From JAJDOD01 sp039024895 (GTDB lineage: Bacteria; Pseudomonadota; Alphaproteobacteria; Rhodobacterales; Rhodobacteraceae): DNA of 64,000 bases. Location: contig JBCCPJ010000001.1 of the NCBI GenBank assembly GCA_039024895.1, positions 124,001 through 188,000 on the forward strand. The letters run 5' to 3'. Below the pieces are notes generated by a model that worked only from the letters and a program-made list of their open reading frames with translations, was not told where the DNA came from and did not search any database. Both the position numbers and the translations under genes were made by a program. Below are positions 43,805-52,781 of this stretch, one piece after another (within the stretch, counting starts at the first letter, position 1; every line of letters begins with the position of its first letter).

Positions 43805-45205
43805 ATGAATTTGAGACCAGATCCAACGTTCTATGCGACACCAAAAATTGCGATGGAGGCCCCAACGGAGAAATTGGCGTTTACGCTGATGCTCAGCCCC
43901 GATGGATCGCAGCCGGATGGCCTAGCCGTCGTTGATGTCGATCCCAAGTCGAAGACCTACGGTGAAATCGTCCATCAACTGATCATGCCGAACAAAGGTG
44001 ACGAATTTCATCATTTCGGTTGGAACGCCTGTTCATCCGCGCTGTCGCCTTTGTCGGGACATGCGTTTCTGGAACGTCGCTACCTTATCATCCCCGGCAT
44101 CCGGTCGTCGCGCATTTATGTGATCGATGTCAAAGAACCGCTCAAAGCGAAAATCCACAAGATCATCGAGCCCGAAGAAGTGTTCGCGAGAACCGGGTAC
44201 TCGCGACCCCACACCATTCATTGCGGGCCCGAGGGGATTTATGTTTCGACCCTTGGCGGTGGTGGTGAGGACGGAACTGACGGACCACCCGGCATCTTCA
44301 TCATGGATTGTGAGACGTTCGAAATACTCGGGCGCTATGAGATGGATCGCGGCGAGCAGGACAAACACTACGATTTCTGGTGGAACTTGCCCCGCGACTA
44401 CATGGTGAGTTCTGAATGGGGCCTGCCGCCGCAATTTGAAAACGGCATCGTCGCCGAGGACTTGTTGTCGAATAAGTACGGGCACAAAATCCACTTCTGG
44501 AACTTGCGCGAGCGCAAGAATGTGCAGACCATCGATCTTGGCGCTAACCACCAGATGGCGCTGGAAATCCGGCCGGCACACGATCCTGCAAAGGACTACG
44601 GCTTTTGTGGTGTTGTGGTGGACACAACCAATCTGCAAGGGGCGATCTTCACGTGGTGGCAGAAGGATGACGGGACCTTCGAGGCGAAGAAGACGATCAC
44701 AATCGATCCGCGCCCAGAAAAAGCAGAGAACTTACCCCCGCTGCTGCAAGGTTTTGAAGCCGTACCGCCTTTGGTAACGGACATCGATCTCAGTCTGGAT
44801 GACAAGTATCTTTATGTCGCTTGCTGGGGGCAAGGTGAGATGCATCAATACGATGTCTCCGACCCGATGAACCCGAAGTTGACCGGAAAAGTTGAAGTGG
44901 GCGGTATCGCACGCGCTGCTAAGCACCCCAACGGAAAACCCTTCGTCTACGGGCCTCAGATGGTCGAGATCAGCCGCGATGGCAAACGCGTCTATTGGAC
45001 GAATTCCCTCTATTCCACCTGGGACGATCAGTTCTATCCCGATGACGAGGGTGGACAGATGGTCATGGCCAATGTCGGCGAAAACGGTGGGATTGAGCTC
45101 GACGAGGACTTCTACATCGATTTCCCCAAAGGCTATCGGAGCCACCAAATCCGATTGGAAGGCGGAGACTGTTCCACCGACAGTTTTTGTTATCCCGCTG
45201 TCTAG
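43805..45205 (+). CDS. mtoX: Methanethiol oxidase (SBP56/selenium-binding protein family)
   Basis: 466 residues from the ATG at 43805 (AGGGAGGAA upstream); full length for SELENBP1/SBP56. Recognisable stretches: LMLSPDGSQPDGLAVVDVDP, FHHFGWNACSS, PHTIHCGPEGIYVSTLG, WWNLPRDYMVSSEWG, SLYSTWDDQFYPD and SHQIRLEGGDCSTDSFCYP. Bacterial members oxidise methanethiol to formaldehyde, H2S and H2O2 with copper, and marine Rhodobacterales make methanethiol from DMSP, so that role is likely. No signal peptide is seen. Followed after 3 bp by a membrane-protein gene. Confidence 0.9.
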   Translation: MNLRPDPTFYATPKIAMEAPTEKLAFTLMLSPDGSQPDGLAVVDVDPKSKTYGEIVHQLIMPNKGDEFHHFGWNACSSALSPLSGHAFLERRYLIIPGIRSSRIYVIDVKEPLKAKIHKIIEPEEVFARTGYSRPHTIHCGPEGIYVSTLGGGGEDGTDGPPGIFIMDCETFEILGRYEMDRGEQDKHYDFWWNLPRDYMVSSEWGLPPQFENGIVAEDLLSNKYGHKIHFWNLRERKNVQTIDLGANHQMALEIRPAHDPAKDYGFCGVVVDTTNLQGAIFTWWQKDDGTFEAKKTITIDPRPEKAENLPPLLQGFEAVPPLVTDIDLSLDDKYLYVACWGQGEMHQYDVSDPMNPKLTGKVEVGGIARAAKHPNGKPFVYGPQMVEISRDGKRVYWTNSLYSTWDDQFYPDDEGGQMVMANVGENGGIELDEDFYIDFPKGYRSHQIRLEGGDCSTDSFCYPAV

Positions 45206-45208
45206 CAC

Positions 45209-45868
45209 GTGAACGGATTAGACGCGGCAACGGCCCTTTGGTGGGCCGTTGTCCTCTCTGGAATCTATCACGGGGTGAACCCCGGCATGGGCTGGCCACT
45301 GGCTGTTTCGTCAGCGTTGATGCAACGGGCGTCGTCCAGTTTATGGATGGCGCTCGGCGCTCTGGCACTGGGTCACCTGATCGCGATGCTTGTGATACTC
45401 TTGCCATTCCTGGTCCTCCTCAGGCTGGTCGAATGGCAGCGTGAAATCCAGATTGGTGCCGCCGGGCTGGTGATTGCGCTCGGCGTTTTTCTTCTTGTCA
45501 ATCGACGACATCCCCGGTTCCTGGCGAGGGTCCCGCCTTCGCGACTGGCGCTCTGGTCCTTTCTGGTTGCCCTCGCCCACGGGGCCGGGCTCATGCTGGT
45601 GCCGATATACTTGGGGATCTGCCGCACGCTCGGAACGGACAGCGGGCACGCGGCTGCCTCCGAACTGATGGGCGGCAATCTCGGCATCGCAGTCGGTGTT
45701 GCACTGGCGCATACTCTGGCGATGATTGCGTCCGGCGGGGCAATTGCGTTCGGCGTCTACCGGTGGGTCGGTCTCAAGTTCTTGTCCAAAGGCTGGTTCA
45801 ACCTGGAGGCGGTATGGGCCTCAAGTCTGGTCGTTGTCGGCGTGGTGTCGCTCGCCACATTGCATTGA
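45209..45868 (+). CDS. Polytopic membrane protein with paired histidine motifs, mtoX partner
   Basis: 219 residues, GTG start 3 bp after mtoX, so co-translated. Six or so hydrophobic segments. Four in-membrane histidines form a twofold pattern: HGVNPGM (His21) and GHLIAM (His56) in the first half, AHGAGLM (His124) and AHTLAM (His168) in the second. This recalls the layout of metal permeases such as NiCoT/HupE or TauE-like proteins, but I cannot assign it to one. Metal supply to, or product export from, methanethiol oxidase is a reasonable guess. Confidence 0.8.
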   Translation: MNGLDAATALWWAVVLSGIYHGVNPGMGWPLAVSSALMQRASSSLWMALGALALGHLIAMLVILLPFLVLLRLVEWQREIQIGAAGLVIALGVFLLVNRRHPRFLARVPPSRLALWSFLVALAHGAGLMLVPIYLGICRTLGTDSGHAAASELMGGNLGIAVGVALAHTLAMIASGGAIAFGVYRWVGLKFLSKGWFNLEAVWASSLVVVGVVSLATLH

Positions 45869-45935
45869 CATACAAGTTAGCTTGGCGCCGGGATCAAAGC
45901 GTGGAGCGTTTCCACCGTTCTTCGGTTGGGGCCGA

Positions 45936-46979
45936 CTACCGCCGCGCATTCAGAACAGTCGCGCCGGGTATCAACTTGAAGCCGATGTCGACGCATGTGG
46001 GAACAGGTTCGTCTGTTAGGCTTGCCATCATCATTTCGGCTGCCTTTTGCCCAAGCTTAAGGTGTGGCACGTGGCAAGAGGTAAGCCGATGGTTCATCAC
46101 GGACGCGATGGGAAGATCGCCCCAGCCTGCGATGCCGATGTCTTCCGGAATAGAAAGGCCTTTCGCAGTGCAGTATTGGAAGCCACCGAAAGCCATCGCG
46201 TCATTCTGGAAAAAGATGCACTCAATGTCGCGTGTCGACGCCAAAAGCTGTTCGGTCCCATAGAACCCGGGGTAATAGTTCGCGGTGTCATGCAAACATA
46301 GCTGTTTGACAACCGCACCACCGGCACCGTCAACCGACTTGCAAAAGCCATTCAATCGCTCCGTTGCGGCGTTGGCTGTGTCATGGGACGTGCCGACATA
46401 GCCAATTTTCTTGTAGCCGAGGGATGTAAGGTACCGGCCCATGTCAAATCCGCTATCGAAATGATTGATGCCCACACTCATATCGAGCGGTGCGGCATTT
46501 AGATCCCAGATCTCTACAATCGGGACACCCGCATTGCGCAGCATTTCCGTCGCCCGCTTCGAGTGGTAGCGGCCGGTCAGGATGAGACCGGCAGGCTGCC
46601 AGGAAAGGACAGTTCTGATCCAGTTTTCTTCCTCTTCCTGCGTGTGCTGCGTCAGGCCCAAAACCGACTGATAGCCGAAGGTCCCGAGTTTGCGATCAAT
46701 CCCTTCCAGGACTTGCGCGAAGACTTCATTCCCAAGATCAGGGATCGAAACCCCGATGAACGTCGAGGTCTGATCGCCCGCAAATACGGTTGCGAGGCGG
46801 TTGGGCAGATAGCCAAGCGCATCGACCTGCTCCATGACTTTGATGCGGGTTTTTTCCGAATACCCCCCCTCGCCGCGCAAAACGCGGCTCGCCGTCATTG
46901 TGGAAACCCCAGCTGCTCTCGCCACCTGAGAAAGGCTTACCTTGTTGTTTTTGCTTTTCTTTTCCACGAGATTAGCCAT
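45936..46979 (-). CDS. LacI-family transcriptional repressor (GntR-like)
   Basis: 347 residues. N-terminal HTH VSLSQVARAAGVSTMTASRVLRG (about 14-36) with hinge helix LGYLPNRLA; periplasmic-binding-like effector domain after residue 70. The N-terminus resembles gluconate-type LacI repressors, and its gene abuts a GTTAC-GG-GTAAC palindrome close to the E. coli GntR operator. Divergent from the two sugar ABC importers, which it very likely represses; operator 1 lies 5 bases from its own start codon, suggesting autoregulation. Confidence 0.9.
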   Translation of the reverse strand: MANLVEKKSKNNKVSLSQVARAAGVSTMTASRVLRGEGGYSEKTRIKVMEQVDALGYLPNRLATVFAGDQTSTFIGVSIPDLGNEVFAQVLEGIDRKLGTFGYQSVLGLTQHTQEEEENWIRTVLSWQPAGLILTGRYHSKRATEMLRNAGVPIVEIWDLNAAPLDMSVGINHFDSGFDMGRYLTSLGYKKIGYVGTSHDTANAATERLNGFCKSVDGAGGAVVKQLCLHDTANYYPGFYGTEQLLASTRDIECIFFQNDAMAFGGFQYCTAKGLSIPEDIGIAGWGDLPIASVMNHRLTSCHVPHLKLGQKAAEMMMASLTDEPVPTCVDIGFKLIPGATVLNARR

Positions 46980-46984
46980 TTTAC

Positions 46985-46996
46985 GTTACGGGTAAC
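46985..46996. promoter_or_regulatory. LacI operator O1
   Basis: GTTACGGGTAAC, a palindrome with 5-base arms, between the repressor start codon and the -35 box of the importer promoter. Same 15-base sequence (ACGTTACGGGTAACT) recurs 57 bases downstream. The GTTAC/GTAAC arms match the core of the GntR operator. Confidence 0.8.
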
Positions 46997-47003
46997 TTAG
47001 TTC

Positions 47004-47033
47004 TTGACATGACGTGCTGCCTGGCACGATGCT
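47004..47033 (+). promoter_or_regulatory. Probable sigma-70 promoter of the importer operon
   Basis: Perfect TTGACA (47004-47009), 18-base spacer, GATGCT (47028-47033) as a weak -10. It lies exactly between operators O1 and O2, where bound repressor would block it, possibly with looping between the two sites. Confidence 0.6.
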
Positions 47034-47041
47034 AGCCGAAC

Positions 47042-47053
47042 GTTACGGGTAAC
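47042..47053. promoter_or_regulatory. LacI operator O2
   Basis: Second GTTACGGGTAAC, 57 bases centre to centre from O1, just after the predicted transcription start and ahead of the ribosome binding site of the ATPase gene. Confidence 0.8.
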
Positions 47054-47095
47054 TCAACGGGGAGGTTGAGCGCCGTTGTCTTGGGAGGGGACGTG

Positions 47096-48622
47096 ATGCC
47101 AAGCCTGCAAACAGGTTTGTTCTTCGACAGCATCGACAAACATTTTGGCGGCACTTATGCGCTTAAAAATGTGTCGCTGAGCGTCGGCCTTGGCGAAGTC
47201 GTGGCCCTTTTGGGGGAGAACGGTGCTGGCAAGTCGACACTGATCAAAGTTCTGGGCGGCATTTACAAACCTGATGCGGGCCAAGTGCTGATCGATGGCG
47301 AGCCCTACCAACACAAGCCTGCCGGATTTGGCGAAAGGCAGAAGGTCGCTTTTATTCACCAAGACCTCGGTTTGATCGAATGGATGACGGTAGCTGAAAA
47401 TATTGGTCTTGCGCTTGGCTTCTCTCGCAGACGTGGATTGATCAACTGGACCGACGTTGAATCTCTAGCAACGGATGCGCTTCGAAAAGTAGACGCCGAG
47501 TTTGACCCGACCACCCGGGTCGAGGACCTCACTCGCACCGAAAAGTCGATGGTTGCCATCGCGCGCGCACTGGCCGTCGATTGCGAGTTTCTGGTGTTGG
47601 ATGAGCCAACGGCGTCGCTTCCCGCCGATGAGGTGGAGCGTCTGTTCAAAGCGCTCCGACCGCTGCGCGATAGCGGCGTCGGCATGATCTATGTCTCGCA
47701 CCGGCTTGATGAGATTTTCCAGATTGCAGACCGGGTCGCGGTGCTCCGCGATGGCGCGATGGTAGGCGTGCGGAGCATTGCCCATACGACACCCGAAGAA
47801 CTGGTCCAGAAGATCGTCGGGCGCAAGACCCGTGAGACCGTGAAAGCGGCCGACGACATCGGCGCGCCAGTTTTGTCGCTGCGCAATTTTCACGTGGCGG
47901 GGCTACAAAAACTCGATCTCGATTTGCACAAGAATGAAGTTCTGGGTCTTGTTGGCTTGCGGGGTGCAGGGCACGAAGCTGTGTCCCGGGGATTGTTTGG
48001 GCTGGTTCCCTTTGAAGGCAGTGTCAGGCTTGATGGGGTCGAGCCTGATTTGTCGACGCCGCAGAAAGCGTTGCACGCGGGCGTGGGCTTGGTCGCCAAA
48101 GATCGCACGGAGGAATCCGTCGCGATGAGCTTGTCGATCCGTGAAAACACCTTCCTCAACCCGGAAGGTATCGGGCGCAAGTTGTTGGACCTACTTTCGC
48201 CACGCAGCGAGGCCGATCAAGCCGCCATCATCGGTGCGGAACTTGGCCTTTCACCCAATGACCCAAGCCTCGCCATTGAAGCTCTTTCTGGCGGCAATCA
48301 GCAGAAGGTCGTGATTGGCCGCTGGCTGGCAACAAAACGCAAACTTCTGATTTGCGAGGACCCAACCGCAGGCGTGGATGTGGGCGCAAAATCCGAGATT
48401 TACTCACTTCTCAACCGAGCGCTCAGCGATGGCGTCGCGATTTTGATCATGTCGACCGATTTCGAAGAGATCGCCACAATTTGTCACCGGGCCATCGTAT
48501 TTAGCCAAGGCGCCGTCGTCGATGAACTGAGCGGCACTCGGCTTAATACCGAATCCCTGATCCAGTCTGCCTCAGCCGGGAATATCGAAACACAGGGGAG
48601 CGGTGCAGATGCAGTCGCTTGA
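47096..48622 (+). CDS. Ribose-type ABC importer 1, double-domain ATPase
   Basis: 508 residues from the ATG at 47096 (GGGAGGGG upstream). RbsA/MglA architecture with two nucleotide-binding domains. First: Walker A GENGAGKST, Walker B FLVLDEPTASLP, but signature replaced by LTRTEKSMVAIARAL. Second: degenerate Walker A LRGAGHEAVS, with canonical signature ALSGGNQQKVVIGRWLA and Walker B CEDPTAGVD. This complementary degeneration is normal for CUT2 importers. First gene of the operator-controlled operon. Confidence 0.93.
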   Translation: MPSLQTGLFFDSIDKHFGGTYALKNVSLSVGLGEVVALLGENGAGKSTLIKVLGGIYKPDAGQVLIDGEPYQHKPAGFGERQKVAFIHQDLGLIEWMTVAENIGLALGFSRRRGLINWTDVESLATDALRKVDAEFDPTTRVEDLTRTEKSMVAIARALAVDCEFLVLDEPTASLPADEVERLFKALRPLRDSGVGMIYVSHRLDEIFQIADRVAVLRDGAMVGVRSIAHTTPEELVQKIVGRKTRETVKAADDIGAPVLSLRNFHVAGLQKLDLDLHKNEVLGLVGLRGAGHEAVSRGLFGLVPFEGSVRLDGVEPDLSTPQKALHAGVGLVAKDRTEESVAMSLSIRENTFLNPEGIGRKLLDLLSPRSEADQAAIIGAELGLSPNDPSLAIEALSGGNQQKVVIGRWLATKRKLLICEDPTAGVDVGAKSEIYSLLNRALSDGVAILIMSTDFEEIATICHRAIVFSQGAVVDELSGTRLNTESLIQSASAGNIETQGSGADAVA

Positions 48623-49631
48623 ATCCGGCGCCTTAGAGCCGACCAAAGCAGAACTGAAGGGGCTGAGCTTCAGCTCAAAACTTATGCGCTTCTTGCCGGT
48701 CTACGGCCTGGTCATTCTCACCGTGTTTTTGATCGGGCTTTTCTCGATCTTGTTGCCCAACACATTCCCCACGATGCTCAACCTGCGCTCCATCATTTCG
48801 GATAAGGCGATCATTGCCCTTCTGTCGCTTGGGGCAATGATCCCGATGGCAGCGGGGCGGATTGACCTGACCGTGGGTTACGGGATCGTGCTATGGCATA
48901 TCCTGGCGATCAGCTTGCAAACAATGTTAGGCCTACCTTGGCCACTGGCCGTTGCCATCGTGTTGTTGCTTGGCGCGTTTACCGGATTTCTCAACGGTCT
49001 TCTGGTGGAGGTCGCGAAGATCGACAGCTTCATCGCGACATTGGGAACCGGGACTGTGCTTTATGCGCTCGCACTTTGGCACACGGGCGGGCGTCAAATG
49101 GTCGGGCTGCTGCCCGATGGGTTCTACGCGCTCAACACCACCTTTGTTTTCGGTCTCCCGATCACGGCCTACTACCTGATGGTCATCACCGTCGTGATGT
49201 GGGTCGTGCTCGAATACACGCCCGTGGGCCGCTACCTTTACGCTATCGGCGCCAATCAACGGGCGGCGCAGCTCAATGGCATTCCGACGCGCAAATATGT
49301 CATCGGCGCTTTCGTGGCCTCCGGCACGATGACCGCCGTGGCAGGCGTGCTGTTGGCTGCAAAGCTTCGGATCGGCCAGGCGTCGGTCGGGCTGGAGTTC
49401 CTTTTGCCCGCTTTGGTGGGCGCCTTCTTGGGGTCAACCACGATCAAGCCCGGGCGTGTCAATGTATGGGGCACGGTCGTTGGCGTCGTCATCTTAGCGG
49501 TTGGCATTTCAGGCATTCAACAATTTGGCGGCTCCTTCTGGGTCGAGCCGCTGTTCAACGGAGTAACCCTGCTCGTTGCCATTGGCATCGCAGGCTACGC
49601 ACAGCGCAAAAAAGGTGCAGACAAGCGCTGA
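48609..49631 (+). CDS. Ribose-type ABC importer 1, permease
   Basis: 340 residues from the ATG at 48609 (GGGGAG 8 bases upstream; overlaps the ATPase end by 14 bases). RbsC type, 8-10 helices; AAGRIDLTVGYGIVLWHI corresponds to the conserved G-G-IDLSVG motif, and IGANQRAAQLNGIPTRKY to the coupling region. Cargo unknown. Confidence 0.91.
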   Translation: MQSLESGALEPTKAELKGLSFSSKLMRFLPVYGLVILTVFLIGLFSILLPNTFPTMLNLRSIISDKAIIALLSLGAMIPMAAGRIDLTVGYGIVLWHILAISLQTMLGLPWPLAVAIVLLLGAFTGFLNGLLVEVAKIDSFIATLGTGTVLYALALWHTGGRQMVGLLPDGFYALNTTFVFGLPITAYYLMVITVVMWVVLEYTPVGRYLYAIGANQRAAQLNGIPTRKYVIGAFVASGTMTAVAGVLLAAKLRIGQASVGLEFLLPALVGAFLGSTTIKPGRVNVWGTVVGVVILAVGISGIQQFGGSFWVEPLFNGVTLLVAIGIAGYAQRKKGADKR

Positions 49632-49658
49632 GCACAAAAACTGCAAAGGGAGGAAACT

Positions 49659-50699
49659 ATGCAAAGACGCACACTTTGGGCCGGTTTGATGGCCACGACA
49701 ATGATGTTCGCAGCGCCGACGCTCGCCGCAGAATGGGATGGTCCGACAAGCGGCCCGACAGCTGCGGACGGCAAGTCCATCGTCGTCGTCGCCGGTGATC
49801 TGAAGAATGGCGGCATTCTGGGCGTGACCACGGGCGTCGAGGAAGCAGCCGCAAAGATCGGCTGGGACGTGCGCGTTCTGGACGGCGCCGGTTCAATCCA
49901 GGGACGGACAGCAGCCATTGGCCAGGCCTTGGCATTGAAAGCTGACGGGATCATCATCAACGGGTTTGACGCGGTGGAGCAGCAAGCCGCGCTTGAAGGT
50001 GTGGTCGATGCGGGCGTCCCGATGGTCGCTTGGCACTCGGGCCCAAAGATCGGTTGCGACGCCCCGGGCGGCATCTTTGCCAATGTCTCAACTGACGCGA
50101 TGACCGTGTCCGAAGTGGCCGCCAAATGGGCTTTGGATGATGGTGGAACGGACATCGGCGTCGTGATCTTCACCGACAGCACCTACCAGATCGCCATCGA
50201 CAAGGCAGATCGGCTGAAAGAGACGGTCGAAGCTGCAGGCGGCAAGGTCCTGGAATATGTCGACACGCCGATTGCCGACACTTCGACGCGAATGGGGCCG
50301 CTGACGACATCGCTGTTGCAGAAATACGGCGATAGCTGGACCCATGCCTTGGCAATCAATGACCTGTATTTCGATTTTATGGGACCGTCGCTGGCCGCCG
50401 CTGGCCTTTCGCCGGATGCAGGGCCGCAAGCAGGTTCCGCTGGTGACGGGTCTGAAGCCGCGTTCCAGCGCATCCGCTCCAACGGCTATCAAGCTATTAC
50501 GGTGGCCGAGCCGCTAAACCTTCAGGGGTGGCAATTGGTCGATGAGCTTAACCGCGCCATGCAGGGCGAGGCCTGCTCCGGCTACGTCACCTCTCCTGCA
50601 TTGGTGACGCCAGAAGGGCTCGCCAAGATGGGCGACAGCAATGCGTTCGATCCAGATATCCCGTACCGCGACGCCTACGCGGGGATTTGGGGGAAGTAA
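49659..50699 (+). CDS. Ribose-type ABC importer 1, binding protein
   Basis: 346 residues, AAAGGGAGGAAA upstream, signal peptide MQRRTLWAGLMATTMMFAAPTLAA. Peripla_BP_4 (RbsB-like) fold with VVVAGDLKNGGILGVTTGVEEAA, DGIIINGFDAVEQQAAL and MVAWHSGP. The ligand is probably a sugar or related polyol; it cannot be named from sequence. Confidence 0.92.
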   Translation: MQRRTLWAGLMATTMMFAAPTLAAEWDGPTSGPTAADGKSIVVVAGDLKNGGILGVTTGVEEAAAKIGWDVRVLDGAGSIQGRTAAIGQALALKADGIIINGFDAVEQQAALEGVVDAGVPMVAWHSGPKIGCDAPGGIFANVSTDAMTVSEVAAKWALDDGGTDIGVVIFTDSTYQIAIDKADRLKETVEAAGGKVLEYVDTPIADTSTRMGPLTTSLLQKYGDSWTHALAINDLYFDFMGPSLAAAGLSPDAGPQAGSAGDGSEAAFQRIRSNGYQAITVAEPLNLQGWQLVDELNRAMQGEACSGYVTSPALVTPEGLAKMGDSNAFDPDIPYRDAYAGIWGK

Positions 50700-50711
50700 G
50701 GGTTTCTCCCG

Positions 50712-50743
50712 GTGGGGTCCTGGCGTACATGTCGGGGCCCCGC
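50712..50743 (+). terminator. Hairpin after binding-protein gene 1
   Basis: GTGGGGTCC (50712-50720) pairs with GGGCCCCGC (50735-50743), two G-U among 9 pairs, 14-base loop, followed by GTTT. It separates importer 1 from importer 2, probably a partial terminator or message stabiliser. Confidence 0.55.
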
Positions 50744-50810
50744 GTTTCGTGACTGATTATTGCGGCGCAAGGTCCTGCGCCACCCAACTGATTTGGCGGA
50801 GGAGATCGCC

Positions 50811-51572
50811 ATGACACGGACACCGCTTGTCCAGATGACGGGCATCACCAAACGTTTCGGTGGTGTGACAGCCCTGCAAGACGTCAACTTGTCCGCTTAT
50901 GCGGGCGAAGTGCTGGCGATTGTCGGTGACAATGGCGCGGGTAAGTCGACGCTAATCAAGATCCTGACCGGGGTTTATCAACCGACCGAGGGCGACATTT
51001 ACCTCGATGGCGAGAAAATCGAGTTTTCAAACCATGCTGATGCGGCCCGTGCAGGGATTGATGCGGTTTACCAAACGCTTGCCCTGGCCGATCATCTCGA
51101 CCCGGCCGCCAATATGTTCCTCGGCAACGAGCTCACGAAAAAGTTCTTCGGGATCACCGTGCTCGACAACAAGAAGATGCGCTCTGAGACCGAGCGGGTT
51201 TTGATGCAGCGCCTTGGCGTGCGGCTAAAGTCGCTTGATGCGCCGACCGACAGCCTGTCCGGCGGGCAACGCCAAGCTGTCGCCATCGCCCGCGCGGTCT
51301 ACCACGAAGGCCTGCGCGTCCTGGTTATGGACGAGCCCACCGCGGCGCTTGGCCCGCAGGAAACCGCACGCACGCTCAAACTGATAAAATCACTCAAGGC
51401 ACAAGGGCTTGCGATCATCCTGATCAGCCACTCCCTCGATGACGTCTTTGAGGTTGCGGACCGCGTCCATGTTCAGCGCCGCGGTCAATGCGTCGGCGTC
51501 GCTCTGACCGCGCAAAGCTCCACCCAGGAAGTCTTGGGCATGATCGTAGGTGCCAAGGAGGACGCCGAATGA
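50811..51572 (+). CDS. Ribose-type ABC importer 2, single-domain ATPase
   Basis: 253 residues from the ATG at 50811 (GCGGAGGAG upstream). Only one nucleotide-binding domain: Walker A GDNGAGKST, signature LSGGQRQAVAIARAV, Walker B VLVMDEPTAALGP, H-loop ILISHSLDD. FrcA-like CUT2 ATPases of this size work as homodimers. Differs in architecture from the double-domain ATPase of importer 1, so the two importers are not a simple tandem duplication. Confidence 0.92.
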   Translation: MTRTPLVQMTGITKRFGGVTALQDVNLSAYAGEVLAIVGDNGAGKSTLIKILTGVYQPTEGDIYLDGEKIEFSNHADAARAGIDAVYQTLALADHLDPAANMFLGNELTKKFFGITVLDNKKMRSETERVLMQRLGVRLKSLDAPTDSLSGGQRQAVAIARAVYHEGLRVLVMDEPTAALGPQETARTLKLIKSLKAQGLAIILISHSLDDVFEVADRVHVQRRGQCVGVALTAQSSTQEVLGMIVGAKEDAE

Positions 51573-52696
51573 ACACCGCAGTTGACCCCACTTACCGGCC
51601 GCCGCTGAGCGAACGACTTGAGCCGTACATGGCTGTCATTGCGCCATTGGCGATGATTATGGCGATCTTTTTGTTCATGGCCGTGGCCAGCCCGGACCGC
51701 TTCTACCGCATCAGCAATTTGGAACTCATTCTGCAGGACGCGGCGCTTTACATGCCGATGGCGATGGCGATGACTTTTGTAATCACACAGCGCGGGATCG
51801 ACCTGTCCGTCGGGTCGGTCGCGGTTCTGTCTGCGATCATCATGGCATTCCTGGTCAAACAGTTCGGCTTCTCGATCTATGTGGGCATCCCGATTGCGCT
51901 GACCATCGGCGCCTTGCTGGGGCTGATAAACGGCCTTGTAATCACCCGGTTCAACGTGCCTGATCTGATTGGAACACTGGCGATGGACCTGGTCTACAAA
52001 GGGCTGGCGTTGCTTCTGGCCAAGGGGCTCGTGCTGGCGCGCTTCCCGGACATCCTGACTGAGATTGGTCGCGGGCAAACGCCGTTTTTCATTCCGACTC
52101 CCGCTGTGATCGGGATGCTGACTATGGTAGCGGGCTATTACATCCTGCAACGGACACATTTTGGCCGTTACACGGTGGCCATCGGCTCTAGCCCGGAATC
52201 AGCTGAGCTCACAGGCATCGGGGTCAAACGCCATAAGGTCTACGCCTATGTTCTCTGTGGTGCCTGCGCGGCGCTGGCTGGTTTGATGCTTACAGGCAAG
52301 CAGAACGCCATTCAGGCGACAATGGCGCCTTTCTTCAATCTACATGTCATCGCGGCAGTGGTTGTGGGAGGCACCTCGCTCTTTGGGGGGCGGGCCTCGA
52401 TCATTGGCTCCTTCTCGGGCGTGTTGCTGCTGGCGATGATGCTGAACGCGCTGGTCACGTTGAGGATCGAGTTCTTCTGGCAGCCGGTGGCTTCCGGCTT
52501 CGTGATCATTAGCTCCGTCGCGCTTTACGCCTGGATCCAGAAGAAAGACCGGGACGGCGCAGGCGGCTGGTTCGCCGATCTCAGAACGGCGGAAGGTCAA
52601 AAACTCGTGCGGTTTTCCGCACTACTCATTGGCGTCTTGATTGCCCTACTGGCAATTGGCGGCATCTTTGCCGGGGAGACCGCACCAAGCGGTTGA
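51569..52696 (+). CDS. Ribose-type ABC importer 2, permease
   Basis: 375 residues from the ATG at 51569, overlapping the ATPase stop by 4 bp. RbsC/FrcC type: ITQRGIDLSVGSVAVLSAII, ELTGIGVKRHKVYAYVLCG coupling loop, and VVVGGTSLFGGRASIIGS. Long C-terminal helix after the core (FSALLIGVLIALLAIGGIFAG). Confidence 0.92.
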   Translation: MNTAVDPTYRPPLSERLEPYMAVIAPLAMIMAIFLFMAVASPDRFYRISNLELILQDAALYMPMAMAMTFVITQRGIDLSVGSVAVLSAIIMAFLVKQFGFSIYVGIPIALTIGALLGLINGLVITRFNVPDLIGTLAMDLVYKGLALLLAKGLVLARFPDILTEIGRGQTPFFIPTPAVIGMLTMVAGYYILQRTHFGRYTVAIGSSPESAELTGIGVKRHKVYAYVLCGACAALAGLMLTGKQNAIQATMAPFFNLHVIAAVVVGGTSLFGGRASIIGSFSGVLLLAMMLNALVTLRIEFFWQPVASGFVIISSVALYAWIQKKDRDGAGGWFADLRTAEGQKLVRFSALLIGVLIALLAIGGIFAGETAPSG

Positions 52697-52706
52697 TCCG
52701 GTTTCT

Positions 52707-52756
52707 GCGGGATGGCCGGGCAGGAGGTGCAGCCCCAACCCGGCCGGTGGTCCCGC
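52707..52756 (+). terminator. Large hairpin between permease 2 and binding protein 2
   Basis: GCGGGA (52707-52712) pairs with TCCCGC (52751-52756) and GGCCGGG (52714-52720) with CCCGGCC (52739-52745). A 13-bp GC-rich stem with a 1/5-base internal loop and an 18-base terminal loop. No T-run. It may protect the 5' end of the binding-protein message after processing. Confidence 0.55.
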
Positions 52757-52781
52757 TCTCATTGCAAAGGGAGGAACCAAG

